From contig CM047805.1 in the NCBI GenBank assembly GCA_026214975.1, positions 192,581,620 through 192,645,619 on the forward strand: DNA of 64,000 nucleotides, read 5' to 3'. This stretch comes from Gentiana macrophylla. Taxonomy: Eukaryota > Streptophyta > Magnoliopsida > Gentianales > Gentianaceae. Both the position numbers and the translations under genes were made by a program. Of this stretch, positions 54,144 through 64,000 are shown in pieces. Within the stretch, counting starts at the first letter, position 1. Every line of letters begins with the position of its first letter. The notes below the pieces were generated by a model, which worked only from the letters and a program-made list of their open reading frames with translations, did not search any database and was not told the DNA's origin.

Positions 54144-57100
54144 AAAGGCAAGTGGATTAATTGTTTTAGAGCACACCCATTTATATCTATATCTACAACA
54201 CTCTCCCACTTGCTCAAAACAAGTTAGACGTATCCTCAAACATCTTAGTAATTCATCCTTCCAAGCACGACCGAGTGTGTGCCGCCGTAGGTAGGTCGGT
54301 GACCGGCGCATGCCTTAGAATCCAACACCATGTGACTTGGTACTTGATCGAGTAGGTTGGCATCTTGAGTCAATCTTTGGGATCGAAACATCACCTTTCC
54401 ATCTAATCCGGTGGTACGATTTCAATATGCCTTTGATTCAACACTGAGGACGAAACCGACTTAACGATCATCCTTAATCTGAACTAAAGTCAGAATCAGT
54501 GTCATCACTTATATTCTAGTTCGCACCCGAATATATTATCATATTATTCCTCATTCTCCCGAAGAGACTTGAGGATTCACTAAACATCCTATTTAGTATT
54601 CATCCGCAGGTTTAGATAACCATTCCTGAGAGGTAGGGTAGACTACATCGTTGAATGTTGCATAAATGCAAGAATATCTTAACCAAGTGAATGGATAGGA
54701 TTGCCAATGATCGATTCTCGTGAATTTGAGCGAATCAAATCCTTAAGAATGAATCCCGATGGCATGTCGGACTCGACTTTGTAACACACCCATGTTGTTT
54801 CCAATCGCTTTGATGTTACCATTCACAAACACTAATCTACATACTACTTTACTAATATTAATGCCAAGTCTACAAAAGACTTATCAACATTCTGGTCAAG
54901 TCCATATATTAAAATATATGACTTTGAAATGACCGAGAGGTTTGCTTTAATCCCCAAAGGATATAAGCTATGGCAGGCATCCCAAAAGGTCATTCCGAAT
55001 AAATGAAGATGCCGTTAGTCTCGCAAAAAGGGTTTAGGGAATCACCCCTATTTTCTGCTTTGTAACGAATCCGCCATTTGTTCTTAGCTAAAACCCTTCT
55101 GTTCTGAATGAATTCAGATTCTATTGTTCGGCAAGGACGTCTTAGGGAATCACCCATATTTCCCGCTTTCTGACGAAATCAAGCAAGACTGAGTGGTAAG
55201 AGAGATCACGGTCTGGTTAACTCTCTACCTTTTCGGGAATCACCCCTAAATTTACTCAGCTTTGCGTAGAAAGCTAAACTTTCCAATTCATTCGACTCTT
55301 CTCCGTGTAGTTCCAATTACTCCCACTGGGCCTGAGATACGCAGGTGGTTCTAAAAGAGTTTCACCAGAATTGGAGTATCAAACTCCATTCACAGGGTTA
55401 TGGCTTTTAAACCAACCTCTATGATCAGGATCCTATACAGTCCACGAAGGACTATAGGTCATCAATCTACCCTATAGACCGTAAGGTCCTGCAATGTGTA
55501 ATGGACAAACCATACTCCCCCACTGCGTTCGGGGTGGATTGATATACTGATCTAGTTTAGTAGTTCTTATTAGTGTTATCACCAACTGCCGGTGTTGGAT
55601 GTGGACTGAACAAATCAGTTAGTAACCTCTTGAGTACAAATACTTAAAGATCTAAGGTTGTTATTTATAGACTCTATGAGACCGAGTTTGACAGTATAAC
55701 CATCATTCTCTGGTTTTACGAGTTTTATAACCTACCTTTACTCAATGCATTAAGATATTTCACGACCTGAACGTGTATGCAAAATTTCCAGTCCTACCTT
55801 CAAGCAATAAATGCTAAATGTCTATATTTATGAAATTGGGGTGAACCGAATTCACTCTTTATCCAAAAATGTGTAGGCATCTTTTAGGTAGACTTATCGG
55901 TTTGTCATCACAACGTAAACCGTTATTTTGCAACTAATATCTTAAATGAGTTCATCAGCGTATCGTAGCACACCAATGACTATGTAAGGCAAGTTGATGG
56001 TGTATCCTTTAGTGAAAACATTTCACTGGGAGGCAGGCCGAGCATCAGTCCCGAAGACTACACAAGGACCTATTTCTGAGTATTGAATACTCTATCTCTA
56101 GTGAAATCAGAGATTTCCTCCAAATATTTTGGATAAAATTACCGGATTTTTGAGTAGTTATCAGACAATATGTCACTACTCAGAAGCTCCTACTAGCTTG
56201 TATCTTTCATATGACCCCGAAGGTCGATATGAACAAGCTATGTAACTTCTTTAAATCTATTACCCTTTCCCGATTGAAAGGAAACTTATGCATTGTTCCT
56301 TTGAGACAGGGTTCCTTTGAGGGAGATAGGAATCACCTAAGCCGGGTCTTCAGATCTAAATACGGAAACCATTTGTATTTATATTGTGTTGCATATACCT
56401 ATTCAGCATTTCTTAGTGGTTCTAACTTTATCAAACAAAAGTCCGAGTCTTGGGTTCGTGCTATGAATGTTATATTTATCGTCAATAAGACAAACAAATT
56501 ATCCTATTGAAAATGAATACGTTCGTTCCAACGAATCCGAAAACAGAAAATGAATTTTCTGGGATACTCAAGAATTGAATCCGAGATTCATTTCCTTATA
56601 TTTCTCCCACTAGTGTATCTGAAATAACTACCCGTTGTCTATTTTATTTATCGTTTAATGCAAGGCTACCTAGTTCTTCCAAAGACCTTTAGCTTTCGAG
56701 AAAATTGCTAAGGATGCATTGGTCAGTGATCCGAAATCACTTTCCTTATCCTTTAATTTCCAATTTAATTAATTTTCGGTTTAGCCTTAAAACTACTTAG
56801 TTTAGATGAATAACACGTATAAACATTCTTTCCCATTCTCGACTTTCCTTAGATGGAAACAGTCTTGAACTAGCAGTTCGTCTGAGTAGACACTACTCTT
56901 GAACTGTGGGATGTTCAGTGTTACTTGCTTGGACTATCGATTTTTCTAATCGTCAAATCATAAGACCAAAGCTCCCACTAGTTTATCGGTTCCAAATACC
57001 GTCTAACTAGCAATACTTTGTATTTATGATTTTTCAAAGATTAGAACATCACCTAGAACTAAGCTCCCACTAGTTTATCGGGCCCAAATCTTGTTTAACT

Positions 57101-57175
57101 AGCAATGTTGTGTTCATGATGTTTCAAAGATTATAAAATCTCGAACTAAGCTCCCACTAGTTTATCGGTTCCAAA
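54144..57175 (-). other. non-coding interior of E3 with diverged internal repeats
   Basis: No frame longer than about 100 codons and none with protein character. GGGAATCACCC recurs near 55037, 55145 and 55236. The 21-bp AAGCTCCCACTAGTTTATCGG segment recurs at 56969, 57061 and 57148 (spacing about 90 bp, flanked by ACTAGCAAT and TTTCAAAGATTA). (C)TCCCACT, related to the PPT complement, is scattered through the whole stretch. Confidence 0.65.
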
Positions 57176-57178
57176 TCA
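56969..57178. repeat. three imperfect ~90-bp tandem units at the end of E3 interior
   Basis: Starts at 56969, 57061 and 57148, each beginning AAGCTCCCACTAGTTTATCGG. The third unit is cut off by the junction to C2 gag sequence. Confidence 0.8.
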
Positions 57179-59126
57179 TCATTCATTCCTTTCATGCATC
57201 GAGGTGCATTGACCTTTGTATCGTGACTTATCTTGAGAACTCGAGATTAGTCCTCCGCCGAGTTTTTGGTGAAACTTGTGATAAGTTTTCGGTCTGGAAT
57301 GATTGTCATTATCAGTTTTAATAACAAATTCAGTTAAATTCCAATCATCATCAGAGAGATATAACCTTCCGTTCCCCCTAAACGTGTGAATATTTGAATG
57401 ATTGACATTCTTGGATTTGTTTTGATTGTAATTTTTCTGGTTCATGACTTCATTGGTTTTTGTGGATCTGGCAGTTGATTTGCCGTGTCGGTTTCCATTG
57501 AGTACAGCTGGTTTACCATTTGATTTAGCTTTGTAGGTAGATACAGTTGTCTTCTTGGAAAACTGATTTATCATGTGTGATCTTTGGCTTTATTGGTTCA
57601 AACAATTTTCTCGATTTGTGGAACTTGCTCAACTACAAACTTAATACCGTTTTGGTACTCGGCCAGTGGCTTTGCTAGTTCCATTCTTGAAGATTCTTGT
57701 GTATCAAATCCTAACCCGATTTTGTCTCCAAATGGCTTTTCCGATTTGAATCCGAGAATTGAACTTGATTGAGCAAACGATTCGATTCTTGCTTCATGCG
57801 ATGAGAGATCGATCTTGAATCTTTCCTTTATCAGTTTTAGTCAATTTCAACATTTTTAGTTCAGACTTCAATCTTTCAACTTCAAGATTTAGACTTTCTT
57901 TCTCTGCTTTGATTGATTCATAGCCAGCTTGAATGGTTGCTAGCTGGTTCATCAATTCATCAAGAGTTTCTTCTAATTCTACATGTTTTGGATTGGAGTC
58001 AGCAGTCAAAGAACATGCATTCATCATGGAAATCTGAGTTGAGGAGTATTTAGAGTTTGATTCACATACCTGATTTGGATCTTCCATGTGTGCCATTAAA
58101 GCTGTGTCATCTGATAATCTTTCAGTACCGGCTTCATAATCTGATTCATCTCCAGCAAGGAGTGCTCTTCTACCAACTCTTCTTGGTGGTGTCTTCTTGA
58201 TCGAGCCGGACATTGACTTTATAGTGTCTGGTTTCTTGCGAGATGAAACAAAGGTATTCATCGTCTTTTCTTTTCTCAGGAGTCCTTTTGATGAACTTTT
58301 GAGTGAATAGGTGTCCACTTTTCATTCTTCGAATTCTGTTCATCATTAGAGCCATTTGTTCTTCCATTTCATCCAGTTCATGAAGATTGTTAGATGAGTT
58401 TTCTTTAATCTCATTTGATGCTGCTGCAAGTGCGTTGTGGTCTTTGGTTCTTCCGAGCTTTGATTATTGCAATTGTGGTTGTGAAATCTTCTTTGAATTC
58501 ATAAGCTTCAGATCTCGAGAAGATCTTGAATGAATCTTCTACATCAAGTCTCTGGATTCTTCCATGCAAAGATGACCTTCATTTTCCGACACATTGGCAA
58601 TGCCTTCAATATTCTAGTGTTGATGACTTTCTTTGAGTATTCAATCTTAAGTAGATCTAGTTCATCCATAATAGCACTGAATCTTGTCTCCATTTGATCA
58701 ATGGTTTCTCCAGATTTGATCTTGAAATTCTCAAACTTTTGCTTTGCAACGGAAATTTTATTTTCCTTGATTGAATCTGTTCCTTCACAAACTAACTGAA
58801 GTTTGTCCCACATTTCTTTGGCAGTTGTGCATTCTTTCACCTTCAAGTACATGTTTTGTCCAGGGTTACGAGGATAAAGTCCATGGCAACATTGTTGAGA
58901 TTGTTTCGCTTGCGATCATCACTAGTCCATTCAGATTTGGGTTTTGGAACTCGAACTTGTCTATCACCTTCAGTTTGCATGTAGGAGATCTGGATTGGTC
59001 CATCAGTGAGTACATCCATCATTTCATCATGAGTAGCTGCTAGGAATGCCTACATACGACGTTTGTATTCGTCAAATCTGTCCATGTTGCACATAAGCAT
59101 TGTCTTGCATATTGATTGTTATCCAT
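57179..59126 (-). pseudogene. C2 gag, second copy (C-terminal end missing)
   Basis: Same order as 44164-46116: gag start at 59126, KMWDK-type capsid (58852-58544, EMWDKLQLVCEGTDSIKEN, NFKIKSGETIDQMETRFSAI), EEQMALMMNRIRRMKSGHLF, then the knuckle region, which reads CFISQETRHYKVNV here where the first copy has CFICKKPGHYKAEC. The coiled coil (58318-57794) is open for 174 codons and continues through SLNLEVERLKSELKMLKLTK, longer than in the first copy. The difference in the knuckle follows a CTG/CAG-type scramble. Confidence 0.8.
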
Positions 59127-59228
59127 TGTGAGTGAGTGAAGACTGACAGTAGATTAATTTAAAAACTGAGCTTTCAAATAAGAACAACTAAAGGATAATG
59201 AGCAAATGATATCTTGTTAAAGAAACAC

Positions 59229-59246
59229 CTTTGCTCCGATACCAAT
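59229..59246 (-). other. primer-binding site of C2, second copy
   Basis: Minus strand ATTGGTATCGGAGCAAAG next to the LTR. GGAGC here is closer to the iMet-tRNA complement than the first copy's GGAGT. Confidence 0.78.
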
Positions 59247-60925
59247 TGTTGGTCCTTGGAAAGGTCGACACAAGTTTAGAGGGGTGAATAAACTTGTCAC
59301 CAAAACTAAATTTAAAAGCAGATTAGGGTTGAGATAAAACTTGTGGAGTTGAGTGACTAAGTGAGATTAAATCAAACCGACTTAAGTCAAATCGAGTCAA
59401 TCTGGCAATGGATATGATTTTAGCCTTTATATTGATCTTGTTATTCATTGTGGCGAGTGATGTGAATCGAATTCGTGAATGTCGGGCCAGATTGTGAGAT
59501 GTATAACAATCAAGTATCACAATGTTTGTAAGTAAATGCTAAATAAATAAGTAAATGCGTAAAGTAAATAAGGCGGATGTTATAGAGGTTCCAGGTGGTG
59601 TAATCTGCACGTCCTCTCTTCCCTGTAGTGCGGAGGAAAATTCCACTAGAACTTCTTGAGGTGAATTGTTACAAAATGTCCTAAACAATAGTCCTTGGCT
59701 AATCCCTAGCTTCACTATCTAAACAATTGTAGAACAGGTAGAATTGTTGCTCTCCAAATGCTTGAACCACTTTGGTCCTTAGAGGTAGGATTGCCCTTCA
59801 CGGCTACCACCACAAACACAGTCTACCCGATCGCTTGTCACAACTGCCTTGACAAAACCTTCCCGGTTTGCTTCACAGTCTAAACCTTTGAATTAGAATC
59901 AAAGTTGGGCTGAGAATCAATAAATTGATTCTTGTTTGTGGTTCTTTGAGTGTTGAATTCTTGATAAATTCTTTGTAGCTTTGAACACTTGAAGAAATAC
60001 TAGATATGATCTTGTTATAGTTCAGAGATGATAACAATTCAATTAGAGTGCACAAATTGCTTGTTGATTCTTGTATATGCTCTTAATCTCCTTCCTCTTT
60101 TTGTTTGTGCAAAGTCTTCTATTTATAGTGTGAAGTCCAACGTTCATCTGACTTTGATTTGAATTGTATCAACGTATATCTTGCAACGGTTATATTTTTC
60201 GACCGTTCTCTTTGTGTCGTTGACTCATCCAATTAAATTTCTTTCTTTACAACGTTCGATTGTACTTTCAGTTTGTTGGATGGCTGACTTATAAAACTGA
60301 GTTTCCTTGTCAGTTTTTCATTTGTCAATTTCCTAACTGACTTGGAGCATTAACTGAGATTTTATTCATCTTCAAAAATCAGTACTCCAGTTTTTATCTG
60401 ATTATAATTGACTTAATCAGAGTACACCATGATACATTTATCATCTAAGAATTCATTGTCCTTATGATTCTTAGGTCTTCATACAAGATCCATAAAGTCA
60501 GTTCAGGTCACCACAATCTTGCCTGAAGTCCAACTCTACAGTCTCGACTTGTAATCTTCATAACTGAGTTTGAGCCCTCAGTTCTTCATTCTTCTGTATA
60601 AGCCAACTGAGTCTGTAACTCTCAGCGAACTTACCTTCTTCAGTTCCAAGTAGGTGTATTCTGAGTCAGTTTGTTTGTCTTGATGATTTCCAGTTTTCAA
60701 ATTGAAATTTCCAGTTTTTCAGTTTTATGACACACTATCAATTACAGTGCTTGTCTGATGTAACTTATACAATTATCAGACTCTAATAAAACTTATACAT
60801 TCAGTTCTAGACATCTTTTAGCTTTCCACTATAACAGCTGGCTTCAACACTTCATCAATGGGGTTAAGATAATATTATAATAAATAAGATGAATTATCAT
60901 CAAAACATAAATTTTATTTCCAACA
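59247..60925 (-). repeat. C2 5' LTR, second copy, uninterrupted
   Basis: 1679 bp. It has the empty site of the solo LTR (single GAATA near 59285). It differs from the other copies mostly at CTG/CAG positions. Confidence 0.9.
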
Positions 60926-61640
60926 AATTCATTTTCAGAACCAAAAATTATGTCATCAGCATATATCTGTACCAGCAGGGTGTTGTCCCCTTCATTGATC
61001 TGAAAAGAGTCTTGTCAATGGTTCTTTTGGTAAAACCATTGTCCACCAAGAATTGAGATAGGGTCTCATACCATGCTCTTGGTGCTTGTTTCAAGCCTTA
61101 AAATGCTTTATTGAGCCTGTACACTTTATCTTCTTGATCTTTAACTTCAAAACCAGGATGTTGCTGAAGAAATACTTCCTCCTCCAGAATTCCATTCAGA
61201 AATGCACTCTTGACATCCATCTGGTATACTTTGAAGTTTTTGTAAGCAGCATATGCCAAAAATAATCTTATATCTTCCAGTCTTGTAACTGGGCATATGT
61301 CTCATCAAAATCTATTCCTTCTGCTTGAGAATAGCCTTTTGCTACTAGTCTGGCCTTATTCCTCACAATGGTACCAGATTCATCCAGTTTATTTTTGTAT
61401 ACCCATTTGGCTCCAATTATATTTGCATGATTAGGCCTTTCCACTAGTGTCCAAACTTGATTTCATTCAAATTCATTCAGTTCCTCTTGCATAGCAATTA
61501 TCCAATATGGATCGAGATATTGCTTCTCAACAACAACTTTAGGCTCCATTTGAGATAAAAGCAGGTAAACATGGCTTCTAATTGTCTTATAGTTCTCACG
61601 CCTTGTTGTATATTGCCAATAACTTGCTCAGCAGGGTGAT
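60926..61640 (-). pseudogene. C1 reverse transcriptase N-terminal part, second copy
   Basis: Begins with the AATTC breakpoint. It has the same YADD box, the same TAA before GLKQ, the same small deletion near 61290 and the same TGA after NEFE as 49750-50507. A single-base loss near 61000 (GATCTGAAA) is private to this copy. Confidence 0.82.
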
Positions 61641-62540
61641 CCCTTAACCATTGTGGGTTTTGGTTAGATTGATTCTCAGGAACATCATCTTCAGTAGGGT
61701 CTGTTGTTGCTTCAGCAAGGGGTTCAGCAGATCCTTGAACTGCCTCAGTTGTTGCATCAGTAGTGTTACCAGCAGGGTGTTCAGCAGGGGCAGAGTCAGA
61801 AATATTTAAGTCATTTATCCTTTCCAAAACATCAACACATTTTGGATCAGTGACTTGTTGATTCTCAGCAGGTTCTGAAGCTTCATCTTCCATTTCAGTG
61901 AACTTAGGTTCATCAAATACAACATGTATTGATTCTTCATGTTTCAGTGTTCTTTTATTCAAGACCTGAATGCCTTTGGTCGATGAAGAATATCCCAAGA
62001 AGATTCCTTCATCTGATTTTGGTTGGAATGTCTTCAATTGCTCCTTATGATTTAATATAAAACATTTGCTTCCAAATGGACGGAAAGAGGATATATTAGG
62101 TTTCCTTCCATTCCAAATCTCATAAGGTGTCTTTAGCGAGCTTTTTGTTCACTTGGGTCCTAATAATGCTTCACAAATCATAGTTCTTCTGCTTCTTTCA
62201 AAGTCCTGTTTCTTCTCTCAAGAACCCCATTTCTTTGAGGTGTACCAAAGCAATGACTAGTTGATGCGAGACACCATTCTCGCTCACAATATTCTCTTAT
62301 AACTTTATTGAGAAATTCGATTGCCCTTTTACGATCCGATTTTCACTCTTGTCAAACTTTTCTCATTTTGCAGTCTCTTCAAAAGTTCAGGCATCTTTTG
62401 AAGTGTTTCACTTTTCTTGTTCATGAATACTACCCAAGTGTATCTTGAATAATCATCCACAACAACCAGTGTACTTCTTCCCTGTCACACTTGTTGGTGT
62501 TATTGGTCCAAACAGATCCATGTGCATCGGCTCCAAAACT
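61498..62540 (-). pseudogene. C1 integrase and linker, second copy
   Basis: The C-terminal linker is open for 179 codons here (62037-61498): QPKSDEGIFLGYSSSTKGIQ, ESIHVVFDEPKFTEMEDEAS, then an Ala/Glu/Thr-rich stretch to PQWLRDHPAEQVIG. The equivalent in the first copy is garbled. The core (62540-62140) in contrast is badly broken here (for example near 62250), although the first copy is clean. The deletion after the MICEA motif near 62160 is shared. Confidence 0.8.
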
Positions 62541-63110
62541 CTTTTGTTGATTGCTTAGTCTTTGACTTGAAGCTTGATTTTTTGTTTACCTTGGCGACAA
62601 GCATCACATATAGCATCCTTTTTGAATGTGATCTCGGGTAAACCAATCACCGCTTCTTCTTCACCAATCGATTGATATCATCAAAGTTTAGATGATTCAA
62701 CTTCTTATGCCATAACCAATTTAGTTCAGACTTTGTATGCACAATCAGCAATGTCTCTGGAACAGAGACCAATCCACAACATACATGTTTTGTTGTCTTC
62801 TTCCAGCCAACACAACTTGATCACCTCTTTCACTAATGACAATGCACGTGCCTTTGTCAAAAGTGACCTTGTAACCCATTTCACAAAACTGTCCAGTGCT
62901 CAGTAGGTTGTAGTCCAGTCCTTCCACAAATGCAATATTCCTGATAGTTAATCCATTTCTCACAAGTGTGTCATATCCTCTTGTGTATCCTGGTGTGTTC
63001 TTGTTGCCAAAATTCACTCTTGGGCCATCCTTTGCCACATAATTTGATAAAGAGTTCTTATTCTTTGTCATATGTCTGGAACATCCACAGTCAAAGTACC
63101 AGACACCCTA
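62541..63110 (-). pseudogene. C1 protease end and GAG-pre-integrase, second copy
   Basis: Same DCGCSRHM motif near 63080, then NGLTIRNIAFVEGLDYNLLS to QQNMYVVDWS. A break follows at about 62765 (AACAGAGACC where the first copy has AACAGCAGTAGACC). The rest, to the HHCC finger, is shifted. Confidence 0.82.
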
Positions 63111-63116
63111 CAAAAC

Positions 63117-63460
63117 AAAGTTAATGTATTTTAGGTACCCAAAACTGTTTGGGTCCATAGTGGTCAGTGGTAAGCATGACCTTTGGCAAATTTCCATAAG
63201 TTCTTCTCTGAAAAGTGTTATACTTTTGTTCATACATGTATTCTACACATCCATAAGGTCTAACATTTGGTTGTGTAGGATTCATATATGCTTTCTGGCC
63301 TTTTGGTATGTAATGCTGTTTGGAGTGATTTCTATCGTTAGAAGCACTAGCATAACCATAGGTTTGCTGTCTGTTAGGAGCAGCCCTGTTATATGGAGTC
63401 TGCTGAGGTCCCTGCTGAGGTCTTGTATAAGTCCTCTGCTGATTCCTTTGCTGAGGTTTT
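63117..63460 (-). pseudogene. C1 gag C-terminal fragment, second copy
   Basis: Cleaner than 51943-52286. The Gln-rich part reads with RNQQRTYTRPQQGPQQTPYN and RAAPNRQQTYGYASAS before the conserved KQHYIPKGQKAYMNPTQ. The E3 LTR starts at 63461 in the same codon context. Confidence 0.78.
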
Positions 63461-64000
63461 TGTAGGATGTAATATCTCCGGATGGATCAAAGATCCATCC
63501 GATTACGCAGCGGAAACTACAAGATCTAGATCTAACAACCAAAATACATAAATAAATAGATCTAAACCTACAAGGGGGTTAGATCACCAACCTTTTTATG
63601 GTGAAAAACGTCAAGAACAAGTTGAGAAGCCAAAGTCTTCCAACGTGTGTCTCCAAGCACCACCAGGTGGATGGTGTTTCAAGCCGCCGGACCTCCTCGA
63701 TATGCTACCCGGAAAATCCCGAAGATTTTCCCAACTCGAAAACCCTAGTATTTAGGCCAAATATCCAAGCCTAATACTCCTCAATAATTTCAAAAATTAT
63801 GTTGTGTCTAAGGCTTGGGAGAACTCTCTTTATATATGAGAGTAATCCTTGTCCTCCAAGGATTTAATAATTAAGAGATAATTATTATAATAATCCTTTT
63901 TCCAAATAAAAGATAAATATAATATATATATATATATATATCCCAAACAAATTAGGATAAATAAATATATTATCTAATTATCCATGATTTATCACTTAAC
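63461..64000 (-). repeat. E3 3' LTR, second copy, cut by window end
   Basis: Matches 52287-52850. It contains CAAAGATCCATCCGATTACG, of which the first copy has lost ten bases, and a short (AT)n tract at 63920-63941. Confidence 0.88.

Larger units (their letters stand above)
52287..57175 (-). mobile_element. E3: LTR retrotransposon, 3' LTR plus non-coding interior
   Basis: The LTR at 52287-54127 is followed (upstream on the minus strand) by a copia-like PPT (AAGTGGGAGAT, then TGTTAGG) and about 3 kb of interior without any recognisable protein. It lies within the gag of C1. The right side ends abruptly at about 57175, where C2 gag sequence begins, so the 5' half is missing in this copy. With no coding in 3 kb it resembles a large non-autonomous derivative, but genes could lie further 5'. 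Confidence 0.7.
57176..64000 (+). repeat. direct second copy of the 44164-52800 block
   Basis: 57179-59246 matches C2 gag and leader (44164-46233), 59247-60925 the C2 5' LTR without its solo LTR, 60926-63460 C1 pol with the same breakpoint AATTC, and 63461-64000 the E3 LTR at the same insertion point. The offset is about 11175 bp in the C1 part and about 13015 bp in gag; the difference is accounted for by the 1820-bp solo LTR and small indels. This is a duplication of at least 6.8 kb (unit about 13 kb) or two haplotypes joined in the assembly. Confidence 0.88.

Noticed and set aside
54036..54311. 91-codon minus-strand frame across the E3 LTR/interior boundary
   Set aside because: Spans the PPT and LTR start; no protein character.
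56211..56510. 99-codon plus-strand frame in the E3 interior
   Set aside because: No recognisable motif, opposite to element orientation, isolated in repeat-rich non-coding DNA.
56969..57178. Regularly spaced repeats considered as a CRISPR-like array
   Set aside because: Plant retroelement context, only three diverged units, and similar sequence between the repeats; these are internal tandem repeats of E3.
57176..64000. Reading the second C2/C1 block as independent insertions of the same families
   Set aside because: Identical nested breakpoints (AATTC site, E3 junction, shared integrase deletion) rule this out.

Overview
The window is plant nuclear DNA, almost certainly from a eudicot, and consists nearly entirely of nested LTR retrotransposons. 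I find no host gene, rRNA, tRNA, bacterial-type operon or CRISPR array. The coding remains belong to plant retroelement lineages: Ty3/gypsy Tat (second archaeal-type RNase H and an antisense ORF), Ty3/gypsy chromovirus of Del/Tekay type, Ty3/gypsy Athila, and Ty1/copia SIRE (long ORF downstream of pol). Terminal repeats, primer-binding sites (PBS), polypurine tracts (PPT) and 5-bp target-site duplications (TSD) fix most boundaries. Species cannot be told from this.

Layout. (1) 1-2023: 3' end of a plus-strand Tat-like element, with a broken antisense ORF, PPT and LTR. (2) 2813-12389: complete minus-strand Tat element, 530-bp LTRs, TSD GTTAT, about 97% LTR identity by eye; its gag/pol is broken by stops and frameshifts and the integrase core is deleted; an intron-bearing antisense gene lies at 3755-5871. 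(3) 13053-17621: plus-strand Del/Tekay element (LTR, iMet-type PBS, gag, protease, start of RT) interrupted at 17622. (4) 17622-28856: minus-strand Athila-like element. A 3.1-kb element reduced to two LTRs (19102-22195, TSD CTCGT) sits in its 3' untranslated part, and a SIRE-type copia element (C1) interrupts its gag. (5) C1: 28857-36070 and 49750-52286, with a long env-like ORF region. (6) C2, a second SIRE-type element (36071-49749, TSD AATTC), sits inside the RT of C1; its right LTR carries a 1820-bp solo LTR (TSD GAATA). (7) 52287-57175: LTR and non-coding interior of another minus-strand element (E3) inside the gag of C1. (8) 57176-64000: near-identical direct second copy of the block that starts near 44164, running through C2 gag, C2 LTR, C1 pol and the E3 LTR to the window end.

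Nesting order inferred from the interruptions: Del/Tekay, then Athila, then C1 and the two-LTR element, then C2 and E3, then duplication of the C2/C1/E3 block, then the solo-LTR family insertion, found only in the first copy where the second keeps the empty site. None of the elements has an intact gag-pol set. Two kinds of damage recur. In-frame stops in the gypsy elements and some in the copia elements look like C-to-T changes. In the copia region (about 36-64 kb) the duplicated copies differ mainly at CAG/CTG triplets, in a scrambled way that looks more like a sequencing or consensus artefact than evolution, so many copia frameshifts may not be real.

No wholly new system was identified. The most useful leads are the 13-kb duplication (or uncollapsed haplotype), the CAG/CTG-linked error pattern, the antisense intron-bearing ORF pair of the Tat elements, the env-like ORFs with a conserved upstream spacer block in both SIRE elements, the array of short repeats upstream of the TATA box in the two-LTR element, and the palindrome array in the Del-type LTR.
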